Source: Deltaproteobacteria bacterium (GTDB lineage Bacteria; Myxococcota_A; Polyangia; GCA-2747355; JADLHG01). From it: DNA of 64,000 nucleotides. This document shows positions 20,798 to 28,477 of the stretch, piece by piece. Location: NCBI GenBank assembly GCA_020848905.1, contig JADLHG010000004.1:62001-126000 (forward strand), written 5' to 3'. The notes beneath the pieces were generated by a model. It did no database searches and was not told the DNA's origin. It saw only the letters and a program-made list of their open reading frames with translations. The position numbers were made by a program, and so were the translations under genes. Each line of letters starts with the position of its first letter. Positions within the stretch are counted from its first letter, which is position 1.

Positions 20798-21316
20798 ATG
20801 GAACGTCGCTTTTTCCTGCCGTTCGCGTCCGCGCTCCTCCTGGTCCCCATCGCCCCTGCGATGGCCTACGACGGGGCGTCCGCAAACTCGCTCGCCAAGC
20901 CGAAGACCTACACCTTCCGGTCGCCGCTCGACTCGATGGGCCGCATCGGGAGCCGCGGCCGTCCGATCTCGTCCCTCGGTACGCACGGCGGGTCGGGCTT
21001 CACGACCTATTCGGGGAGCGTGGGCTGGGAGGACCGCCACCACGGCTCGCTCAACGCAGCCTATCGCCCGGGACGCAAGGCGGGCGGGTCCTGGGGCTAC
21101 TCGGGCGGTTTCGGCAGACGCGTCCGGCGCCGCACCGCGCGCATCTCGAACGACAACAACCACCACCTGCGGCCGCTTCAGCAGCAGCGGCTGCCCGTCG
21201 TGGCCGCCGCCACGGGGACCCTTCGCGAGCGGCGTCCCTCCGGTCTCGAGCGGCCGGGCAAGCGCCGCGTCAAGCACAACAGGCGGCATCACCGCGGCGC
21301 GCGACGGTATCAGTAG
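20798..21316 (+). CDS. Small exported basic protein, unknown
   Basis: 172 residues. Residues 1-23 form a signal peptide (FFLPFASALLLVPIAPAMA, cleavage before YDG). The mature protein is Gly/Ser-rich, then strongly basic with many Arg and His (RRVRRRTARIS, HNRRHHRGARR). No domain recognised. The start at 20798 is preceded by a weak CGAGG. A longer competing frame over the same region (20688-21386) lacks a signal peptide and has shadow-like composition. Function unknown; the charge suggests binding of polyanions at the cell surface, which is a guess. Confidence 0.5.
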   Translation: MERRFFLPFASALLLVPIAPAMAYDGASANSLAKPKTYTFRSPLDSMGRIGSRGRPISSLGTHGGSGFTTYSGSVGWEDRHHGSLNAAYRPGRKAGGSWGYSGGFGRRVRRRTARISNDNNHHLRPLQQQRLPVVAAATGTLRERRPSGLERPGKRRVKHNRRHHRGARRYQ

Positions 21317-21325
21317 GCGCGCACC

Positions 21326-22726
21326 TCACCGCCGCCCCGACGGCGCCGGGTCGTCGTCCTTCCGGTACTCCTCGAGCTTTCGATAGAGGGTCTTGCGGTC
21401 CAGTCCCAGCCGGTTCGCCGCGCGGCTCTTGTTCCCCTCTTCCTGGGTGAGCACCTGCAGGATGTACTCGCGCTCCAGCTCGGCCAGCGTCAGGTTGCGC
21501 GAGGAGGCTGCCGAGACGAGGTGGTCGTCGGCAGGCCGCTCGCGGAGCGGCTGCGGCAGGTCGGCCACCTCGATCTGCGGGGTCTGGCTCAGCGCCACCG
21601 CTCGTTCGACCACGTTCTCGAGCTCCCGCACATTCCCCGGCCAGGCGTACGCGAGCAGGAGCTTCGCCGCCTGCGCGTCGATGCGCTCCACCTGCTTGTT
21701 CGCGCGCCGGCCGGCCTGCGCGAGGAGGTGCGTGGCCAGCGGCAAGATGTCCTCGGGGCGGTCGCGCAGCGGCGGGATCGCGATCTGCACCACGTTGAGC
21801 CGGTAATAGAGGTCCGAGCGAAAGTGCCCCGTGGGAAGCATGGCCTGCAGGTCCCGGTTGGTGGCGCTCATGATGCGCACGTCGATGGGGACGCTGCGGC
21901 TGCTCCCCAGGGGTTTGACCTCGCGCTCCTGGAGCACCCGCAAGAGCTTGGCCTGCAGTGGGGGAGGGAGCTCGCCGATCTCGTCGAGGAAGAGCGACCC
22001 GCCGTTCGCGTCCACGAGGAGCCCGTTGCGGTCGGTCGTGGCGTCGGTGAAGGCGCCCCGCTTGTACCCGAAGAGCTCGCTCTCGAGGAGGTTCGGTGGA
22101 ATGGCCGCGCAGTTCACGGCGATGAACGGTCCGCTCGACCGCGAGCTGTTGAAGTGCAGGGCCCGCGCGACGAGCTCTTTGCCGGTGCCGCTCTCCCCGG
22201 TGATGAGCACGCTCACGGGGCTATCGGCGACGCGGCGAATGAGCTCGAAGACCTCCTGCATGGCCGCGCTTCGGCCGATGATGTTGTCGAAACGGTACTT
22301 GTCGGCCACCGCCTCTCGCAGGCGGGCCAGCTCGTGACGGATCCCCCGCTCGCGCAACGTGCGCTCGACGGCCAAGAGCAGCTGGTCGATCTCGAAGGGC
22401 TTCGTGATGTAGTCGGAGGCGCCGAGCTTCACCGCCTTGATGGCCGTCTCGATGCTGCCGAAGGCGGTCACGGTGATCACGTCGGGGCGTGCCGGCAGCG
22501 TGCACAGCTCGCGCACCATGTCCAGGCCATCCATGTCCGGCATGCGGATGTCGGTGACGACCAGATCGACCTGGTGGGTCCTGACCTGCGCCACGCCGTC
22601 GCGCCCCCCTCCCGCCGAGAGCACCGCGTAGCCCTCCTCGGTCAGCGACTCGACGACCAGTTCGCGCATCGCCGCGTCGTCCTCCACGACGAGGATCGTG
22701 TGCCGGCCATGGAGAGGTTCGGTCAT
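21326..22726 (-). CDS. NtrC-family sigma-54-dependent response regulator
   Basis: 466 residues: receiver (about 10-125, [13 protein letters not shown] Asp, TAFGS, TKPF), sigma-54 AAA+ activator domain (about 145-385, Walker [19 protein letters not shown]) and a Fis-type helix-turn-helix at the C-terminus ([20 protein letters not shown]). It should activate sigma-54 promoters when phosphorylated. The sigma-54-contact loop reads GAFTDA instead of the common GAFTGA. It starts 3 bases after the histidine kinase gene, so the two form a two-component pair. Targets unknown. Confidence 0.92.
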   Translation of the reverse strand: MTEPLHGRHTILVVEDDAAMRELVVESLTEEGYAVLSAGGGRDGVAQVRTHQVDLVVTDIRMPDMDGLDMVRELCTLPARPDVITVTAFGSIETAIKAVKLGASDYITKPFEIDQLLLAVERTLRERGIRHELARLREAVADKYRFDNIIGRSAAMQEVFELIRRVADSPVSVLITGESGTGKELVARALHFNSSRSSGPFIAVNCAAIPPNLLESELFGYKRGAFTDATTDRNGLLVDANGGSLFLDEIGELPPPLQAKLLRVLQEREVKPLGSSRSVPIDVRIMSATNRDLQAMLPTGHFRSDLYYRLNVVQIAIPPLRDRPEDILPLATHLLAQAGRRANKQVERIDAQAAKLLLAYAWPGNVRELENVVERAVALSQTPQIEVADLPQPLRERPADDHLVSAASSRNLTLAELEREYILQVLTQEEGNKSRAANRLGLDRKTLYRKLEEYRKDDDPAPSGRR

Positions 22727-22729
22727 GGG

Positions 22730-24340
22730 CTAGCTCCCTGCCTGTGAGGTGCGACCTGGCGAGCTCGAGGACCCCGCAGCTGCCTCCCTCCCCGAGGGAC
22801 GCTCGATCGCGGCCGCGTCGGTCTCCCCTCGGTGCGGTGGTGCCGAATGCGTCTCCGCGTCGGAACTCTCCGCCTCGACGGCGGCCTCCGGTTCGGTCGG
22901 CAGGTAGACGCGGAAGGCGGCGCCGTGAGGCTGCGCCGTCTCGACCTCGACCCACCCGTCGTGCTCCTTGACGATTCCGTGAACCACCGTGAGCCCGAGT
23001 CCCGTGCCTTCGCCCTGGGGCTTCGTGGAGTAGAAGGGCTCGAAGATCTGCGCGCGCGTCTCCTCCGGAATGCCCGGTCCGCTGTCGGCCACCAGGACCT
23101 GCAGGTAGCGCTGCGGCGGCGCGAGGTCGAGGCCGCTCTTGCGGCGGTGGTCGAGCGTGCAGCGAACCGTCAGGGTCCCCCCCCCCGGCATGGCCTGGAT
23201 CGCGTTGACGAGCAGGTTGAGCACCACCTGCTGCAGCCCGTCGGCGTCCCCCATCACGGGCGGCAGGCCCGGCGGGAGTTCGCGCTGGACCTCGATCCCG
23301 GCCCGCTGGATCTGGTACTCGAGAAAAGCGAGGGCGTCGTCGAGGACGCGCGCGAGGTCGACGCTCCCGCGCCTCGGAGCTCGGGCCCGCGCCACGTCGA
23401 GCATCTGCTGGATGATCTTCGTGATGCGCGAGGCCTGGTCGGCGATGATCTTCGCGTTCTTGAGGACCTCTGCCGGCTGTTCGGCCTTTCGCTCGAGCGC
23501 TCGCGCCCGCCCGCCGATCACGTTCAGCGGCGTGCCCACCTCGTGCGCGATCTCGGCGGAGAGCTGCCCGATGGTGGCCAGCTTCTCGCTCTGACGGAGG
23601 CGCTGTTCGAGCTCCAGCTTCAGCGCGCCGCTCTGGAGGATCTCGTCCTGCGCGGCCCGGAGCCTGGAGGTCATTTCGTTGAAGCGGTAGGCGATCCGTC
23701 CGATCTCGTCCGAGCGATCGAGGGGCAGCGCGTGGGAGAGGTCTCCGCGGATGACGTGGTCCATCCCGTCCATGAGCTGGCCGATGGGGCGTCCGATCGC
23801 ACGACGCGAGAAGATCCCCACGAGCAGGGCGAAGAGGAGCAGGAGCCCTCCGGCGATGGCGAGGCCGAGGTGGAAGCCCCGCCCCTCGCGCAGGGCCTGG
23901 AGCTCGAGCCGCAGCTCGAGCGCGCCGACCGCCTTGCCGCGCAGATGAAGCGGAGCACGGTAGACGTAGGCCGCGTGTCCCCCTTTGCGGAAGAGCTCTC
24001 CCTCGGGACGGTTGCTCTCGATGACCCGGCGCGCCCGTGCGTTCGTCACCGGCTCCTCTTCCTCGGGGACCGGCACCTCCGCGCGCCCGTCGGCGCCGTA
24101 GAAGATCACCTCCACGCTGCCTTGCTGCGCCAGATGGTCAGCGATATGCGCGAGCTGGCCCCGGTCGCGCACCCCCGCTTCGGCGACGCTGGCCAGGAGC
24201 TGGCCGACGGCCGTCGCCTGGGCTTCGACCTGACGCTCGAGCGCGCGCTCCTGCAGCTCCCGCCCGGCGTAGCCCGATCCGACGAGGAGCAGCGCCGCGA
24301 GGAGGGAAGCGACGAAGGAGATCTTCTTCGCAATGCTCAT
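22730..24340 (-). CDS. Sensor histidine kinase with HAMP domain
   Basis: 536 residues from the ATG at 24340 (MSIAKKISFVASLL). Transmembrane helix 1 is at about residues 7-24, then a ~150-residue periplasmic sensor, helix 2 (GLAIAGGLLLLFALLVGIFS), HAMP, and the kinase core with H box IAHEVGTPLNVIGG, N box LVNAIQAMPGGG, and DSGPGIPE plus TGLGLTVVHG. All catalytic residues are present. The C-terminal ~50 residues are Glu/Ser/Arg-rich and probably disordered. It pairs with the NtrC-type regulator just downstream. The signal is unknown. Confidence 0.92.
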   Translation of the reverse strand: MSIAKKISFVASLLAALLLVGSGYAGRELQERALERQVEAQATAVGQLLASVAEAGVRDRGQLAHIADHLAQQGSVEVIFYGADGRAEVPVPEEEEPVTNARARRVIESNRPEGELFRKGGHAAYVYRAPLHLRGKAVGALELRLELQALREGRGFHLGLAIAGGLLLLFALLVGIFSRRAIGRPIGQLMDGMDHVIRGDLSHALPLDRSDEIGRIAYRFNEMTSRLRAAQDEILQSGALKLELEQRLRQSEKLATIGQLSAEIAHEVGTPLNVIGGRARALERKAEQPAEVLKNAKIIADQASRITKIIQQMLDVARARAPRRGSVDLARVLDDALAFLEYQIQRAGIEVQRELPPGLPPVMGDADGLQQVVLNLLVNAIQAMPGGGTLTVRCTLDHRRKSGLDLAPPQRYLQVLVADSGPGIPEETRAQIFEPFYSTKPQGEGTGLGLTVVHGIVKEHDGWVEVETAQPHGAAFRVYLPTEPEAAVEAESSDAETHSAPPHRGETDAAAIERPSGREAAAGSSSSPGRTSQAGS

Positions 24341-24513
24341 GAGTGTCCCCCGCCGAGAGTCCGCCACGGTCCGGCGGCGCCTTGCGGGCGCGATGGCGTG
24401 AAGAACGCGTGAGGCATTTTTCTGCAGCGTAGCATCGCGCTACAGGGCGGGCAATCGGTGCGGCGCAGTTCGCTACGGCAGAACGCCCCAGTGCCTCGGG
24501 GCGCGCGCGGGGA

Positions 24514-24972
24514 CTACTGCAGAAGCTCGACTGTCCCGGAGAACTCGCCGTTCAAGGTGCTCCCCTTCACGAAGGTGACGTAGAAGCGCCCCTTCGCAGC
24601 GGAGCCGGCGCCCCCGAGGGTATCGAAGATCACCTTCCCGGATTTCATCTCCGAGAACTGCGAGGCGTCCTGCATCACGCGCGTCAGGGCCCCTTCCTTC
24701 ATCAGGTCCTTCTCCTGCCCCTCGGCCACGGGGGCGTTGGCCACGACCTTCACGGGGATGGCCTGCTTGTTCGTCCCCGGTCCGCGCAGGTAGGTCACGA
24801 TCATGGCCACCATCTGGCCCCGGCTTTCCTGCCGATGGATCTGCACCGCATCGAAGACGAGATCGTACTGGGTCTCGGCGCTGCCAAAGAGCCGATTCCC
24901 CGACGCCGCGCCGCCGCCGCAGGCCGCAACGAGGAGGAGCGCGGAGAGCATGGTCAAGCGAGCGTGCCTCAT
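24514..24972 (-). CDS. Small lipoprotein, unknown
   Basis: 152 residues. Signal peptide with lipobox VAAC, then GGGAASGN as tether. The mature domain is about 125 residues of alternating strands (YDLVFDAVQIHRQ, MVAMIVTYLRG, GRFYVTFVKGSTLNGEFSGTVELLQ). I do not recognise it. Its ATG overlaps the stop of the upstream beta-propeller lipoprotein gene (ATGA at 24972-24969), which indicates translational coupling. Confidence 0.7.
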   Translation of the reverse strand: MRHARLTMLSALLLVAACGGGAASGNRLFGSAETQYDLVFDAVQIHRQESRGQMVAMIVTYLRGPGTNKQAIPVKVVANAPVAEGQEKDLMKEGALTRVMQDASQFSEMKSGKVIFDTLGGAGSAAKGRFYVTFVKGSTLNGEFSGTVELLQ

Positions 24973-26309
24973 TGCCAGACCCCTCGCGCGACCTTCAGCG
25001 TGTCCACGAACTCATTCCCCTGGTTCTTCAGCGCCACGCACTGGTAGGCGATGACGGGGTTGTCCTCTTTGGTGAAGGCGAGCGACGTGTAGACGCCGCA
25101 GCGATAGGCTTCGCCCGTATCCACTTCGTAGGTCTTCCAGCTCCCGTTCACGCGATAGGCGAACATGAGGGCGTCGTTGGCCAGGTCGCACGAGCCGCTG
25201 GTCGAGGGGCCGCACCGGTAGTAGCTGATCGCGGGGTTGCCCTTCGAGTCGTAGGCCAAAGACGAGAAGTGACCGTTGTTGGTCAGACTGGTGTCGACCA
25301 CCGCCGCCGGAGCCCAGGTCTTCGTGTCGGTGGACTCGAGGTACCGCAGCGACTTGTCCCCCTGCGAGTAGTAGGCGATGCCGAACACGCCGCGTCCGTC
25401 GGTGTCGAAGTCGGGGCGCTCCACGTTGCTGCCGCTCGCCACGCCGCGCACGGTCCAGGCCGTGCCCTCCTTCACGGCGATCTCGATGCCGCCGCCCGCG
25501 CCCCCCTGGATCGTCTTCTGGTACATCACCACGGGCTGCGCGCGCTGGTTGAAGAGCAGCACGTTGTAGAGGCCGCCCCCCTTGCCGGGGAGGATCGCCT
25601 CGCCCGTCGGTCCGTAGCGCACGTCGGCCTTCTGGTCCCCGTCCTGCTCGTAGTAGCCGAAATGGACGTCCCGGTTGACGAACTGCAGCTGACCGCTCGC
25701 GTCGTAGGCGATCCCCATCCAGTGCCCGACGGTGTCTCCCGTGCCGCCGCGCGTGAAGACCGCCGACTTGGAGAAGGCCTGACCGTCCGTCGAGGTGGCG
25801 ACCATGGCGTCCCCGCTGTCGCAGCGGTTCTGGTTGTTCGCCCCGGCCACGTAGCCCATCGAGATCTTCCCCGAGGCGTCGATGGCCACCGACAGCCCGA
25901 AGGTGTCGGAGCCGATGTACTGGTCCACCTTCACCGGAGCGCCCCAATCCGTGCCGTTGAAGTGCGAGTACATGACGTCGGCCGCGGGCCGCGGTTTCGA
26001 CGTCGATCCGCCGCCTCCTCCGCTCGCCGGACAGGTGACGGTGATGGGGGAGGGGAGCTTCTTGTAGTAGCCCACCCCCATCACGGAGCCGTTGCTCCCC
26101 AGGTAGGCCTGCGTGCCGCCGCGGTCCTCGTCGACCGTCTTCTTCAGAAACTTGAGCGCCTTGCCGGGAGGTGGTCCCCCGCCATCCGTGCGGGTCAGAC
26201 CGTCGGCGAGGCCGCCCCCGTCCCCCCGGCTCGGCGCCTTCTCACCGCAGCCCGTCGCGAGCAGGCCCGTCGCAGTCGCGGCCAGGCCGAAGGCTAGGAA
26301 TCGTCGCAT
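24969..26309 (-). CDS. Lipoprotein with sialidase/beta-propeller-like repeats
   Basis: 446 residues. Lipobox ATGC at about residues 18-21, then an Asp/Gly/Pro-rich tether. The rest contains repeated four-strand units with Asp-box-like and FSSLAYDSKGNPAISYY-type repeats (DASGKISMGYVAG, DTDGRGVFGIAYYS, LAFTKEDNPVIAYQ), as in exported six-bladed propellers. GGAG upstream supports the start. First gene of a coupled pair with the small lipoprotein. It probably binds or displays something at the outer surface; there is no sign of catalytic residues. Confidence 0.75.
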   Translation of the reverse strand: MRRFLAFGLAATATGLLATGCGEKAPSRGDGGGLADGLTRTDGGGPPPGKALKFLKKTVDEDRGGTQAYLGSNGSVMGVGYYKKLPSPITVTCPASGGGGGSTSKPRPAADVMYSHFNGTDWGAPVKVDQYIGSDTFGLSVAIDASGKISMGYVAGANNQNRCDSGDAMVATSTDGQAFSKSAVFTRGGTGDTVGHWMGIAYDASGQLQFVNRDVHFGYYEQDGDQKADVRYGPTGEAILPGKGGGLYNVLLFNQRAQPVVMYQKTIQGGAGGGIEIAVKEGTAWTVRGVASGSNVERPDFDTDGRGVFGIAYYSQGDKSLRYLESTDTKTWAPAAVVDTSLTNNGHFSSLAYDSKGNPAISYYRCGPSTSGSCDLANDALMFAYRVNGSWKTYEVDTGEAYRCGVYTSLAFTKEDNPVIAYQCVALKNQGNEFVDTLKVARGVWQ

Positions 26310-26365
26310 CGCTTGCGTCTCCTATGCTAGTTCCAGGTGAAGAACCGCTGCCGCAGGACAGGCGT

Positions 26366-28408
26366 CTAGGGCGAATAGCACTCGCCCTGGTACGTGGCGC
26401 ACGGCGCGGTGCAGCTCTGAGAGACCACCGTCAGCGAGATGGTGTAGCTGCAGCTCCAGGACCAGTTGTTGTGGCCGCTGTCGGTTACGACCAGGAAGTA
26501 CTTGTCCTTCGAACGCGCGAAGAAGCACCCGTCGCAGTTGTTGCCGAAGCAGCCGGACTTGCCGGGCGCCGGGGCCTTGGGCCAGGAGTGCAGGACCTTG
26601 CCGTCGTCGTGGCGGAACTCGTAGATGAACTCGAGGCCCTTGCCGTCGGCACCCGTGGGACAGCCGGGCCCGGTGCTGAAGTCGGCTCTGAGCACGCAGT
26701 CCCCCGCGGTACACGGGTTGTCCACGACGTACCAGTCCTGATCCCCTTCGTAGGAGATGTAGCCCGTCACGGCCGCACCCGAGGAGATGTGGATGTTCTT
26801 CTTCTTCGCCGCGGCCACGTGCATGGCCCGCACCTGGTTGGTGAGCGACGGCGAGATGAAGACGTCGGGGAAGTACTCGCTGTTCAGCTCCTTCGCGCCG
26901 TCCGGATCGCGGCGGACCTTCACGGTCAGGGTGTAGTTCTTGCCGTACTCGTAGGCGTCGCTCTTGTGGTCGCTGACGCGGATGTACCAGGGGCCCGGGT
27001 GGAGCAGGGGCTGCGCCGTCCGCACCATGGCACCGGTCGTGTCCTTCGGGTTCTCGTCGAACCGCACCACCTGCTGCACGCCGCAGACCTTGTCCGGCAG
27101 ACACGCCACCGCGCCCGCGCACATCTTGTCCGTCGCACAGAGAGAGGTCGGGTTCGCCTCGCAGGCGTTGTCGGTGCAGAAGATGTCCCCCTTCGCCACG
27201 CAGTTGTAGCTGTACCGCACGCAGTCGAGCGAGCTCGTGCACGAGGGCTTCGGGCCCTTGATGACCGAGCAGCAGGCGTCCTTGGTGCAGGGCGACCCCT
27301 GGTGCCCGTAGATCAGCTCGACCGACGGGTTCACCAGGGCGGCCCCGTTGTAGGTGACCTGGATCTCGATCACGCCCGGGTTGTTCTCGCTCAGGTCACC
27401 GAGGCCGTTGACCTTGAAGTAGTCCACGTCGGCCTTAGAGCCGATCTGCCCCGTGATGGAGGTGTCCACGTTGTCGGCGCCCAGCACCGTGGCTGTGGCG
27501 ACCGTGTCGTTTCGCTTCCCCTTGTCCTGCGGGTCCTGCTCGGCGCGCGTCTGGAGCGAGAGGGTGTAGGCGACGGCCACGTCGCTGTCGTCGTCGCCCG
27601 CGTCCTGGATCGCGATGAAGTACTTCCCCGGGGCAGGCATGGCGTGAACCGTGGTCAGGTTGGTCGCCGCCCTCTGCCCGTCGGCCACGGCGTCCTCGCC
27701 CACCTTCTGCTTGTTCGCGTCGTAGATGACGTACTTCAGATCTACGGGCGTCGGCCCCGGGGTGGTGAGCTTGATCTCCAGGAGCTGGTCCTGTGCGACG
27801 GTGACGTCGAAGAAGTCGACGTCCTTCGCGCACGAGATGTAGCCGGTGCGCGGCCCGCCGGCTGCCGGCTTGGAGGCCGCCTGCGTGTTGTTGTCCTCGT
27901 TCGCGTCCTTGTCGGCCTCCGTGGTGTACGAGAGCTCGTAGGGGTTCTTGCCGTCGCGGGCGTCGTCGCCGTCGTCCTTGACGATGAGGTAGTAGGTCCC
28001 GGGGCCGGGGACGCAGTGTGCCACGTCGAAGACCTTGCCCGTGATCGTGGGCGCGGCTGCGACCGTCTTCTTGTTCTGATCGAGGAGCAGGTAGGTCAGG
28101 TTGACCACGGGCAGCGCCGCCGTGTTGGTCAGCTTGATGTGGGCCAGCTTGTGGCCCTGCGGGACGGTGATCTTGTAGTAGTCCTGGTCCCCCTGCGGAC
28201 AGACGTAGCCCTTCTCCGCCTTCGTCGCGGCGAGGTCTATCGCGGTGTCGGGGTCTATGGACTTGTCGACCCCGCCGGTGCACGTGCCGGTGCCGCCTCC
28301 GCCGTCATCCTCCGCGCCGCCGTCGCCCCCCGAGCTGCCGCTGCTCTTGCAGGCCGCGAGGCTGCCGCACGCCACCGTCACGAGGAGGAACGTTCGTAGC
28401 CGTCCCAT
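26366..28408 (-). CDS. Lipoprotein with several pre-peptidase-C (PPC)-like domains and a Cys-rich insert
   Basis: 680 residues. Signal peptide with lipobox LAAC, then a Gly/Asp tether. At least three beta-sandwich repeats resemble bacterial PPC domains, each with a run such as FDVTVAQDQLLEIKLTT, a middle YLIVKDDGDD or YFIAIQDAGDD strand, and a final YTLS or YELSY strand. Residues ~390-450 form a cysteine-rich insert (about 12 Cys within 70 residues, e.g. CTKDACCSVI, CVAKGDIFC). The C-terminus has more Cys (GCFGNNCDGCFF). GGAG five bases upstream of the ATG supports the start. No protease domain is attached, so it is probably a structural or binding surface protein. Confidence 0.75.
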   Translation of the reverse strand: MGRLRTFLLVTVACGSLAACKSSGSSGGDGGAEDDGGGGTGTCTGGVDKSIDPDTAIDLAATKAEKGYVCPQGDQDYYKITVPQGHKLAHIKLTNTAALPVVNLTYLLLDQNKKTVAAAPTITGKVFDVAHCVPGPGTYYLIVKDDGDDARDGKNPYELSYTTEADKDANEDNNTQAASKPAAGGPRTGYISCAKDVDFFDVTVAQDQLLEIKLTTPGPTPVDLKYVIYDANKQKVGEDAVADGQRAATNLTTVHAMPAPGKYFIAIQDAGDDDSDVAVAYTLSLQTRAEQDPQDKGKRNDTVATATVLGADNVDTSITGQIGSKADVDYFKVNGLGDLSENNPGVIEIQVTYNGAALVNPSVELIYGHQGSPCTKDACCSVIKGPKPSCTSSLDCVRYSYNCVAKGDIFCTDNACEANPTSLCATDKMCAGAVACLPDKVCGVQQVVRFDENPKDTTGAMVRTAQPLLHPGPWYIRVSDHKSDAYEYGKNYTLTVKVRRDPDGAKELNSEYFPDVFISPSLTNQVRAMHVAAAKKKNIHISSGAAVTGYISYEGDQDWYVVDNPCTAGDCVLRADFSTGPGCPTGADGKGLEFIYEFRHDDGKVLHSWPKAPAPGKSGCFGNNCDGCFFARSKDKYFLVVTDSGHNNWSWSCSYTISLTVVSQSCTAPCATYQGECYSP

Positions 28409-28425
28409 CGAGTCTCCTAGGCTGA

Positions 28426-28441
28426 GGTTAATCGGTTAATC
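28426..28441. repeat. Tandem 8-base repeat upstream of the PPC lipoprotein gene
   Basis: GGTTAATC occurs twice in a row (28426-28433 and 28434-28441) in the 69-base gap before the PPC lipoprotein. AT-rich for this genome and close to the probable promoter, so an operator is possible. Nothing else supports a function. Confidence 0.35.
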
Positions 28442-28477
28442 GATACGTCTCAGTTTAGCGCACTCGCGCCGTTCCGC

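Noticed and set aside
26171-28399. 742-codon open frame on the plus strand
   Set aside because: Antisense to the beta-propeller and PPC lipoprotein genes, with Val/Arg/Gly-dominated composition.
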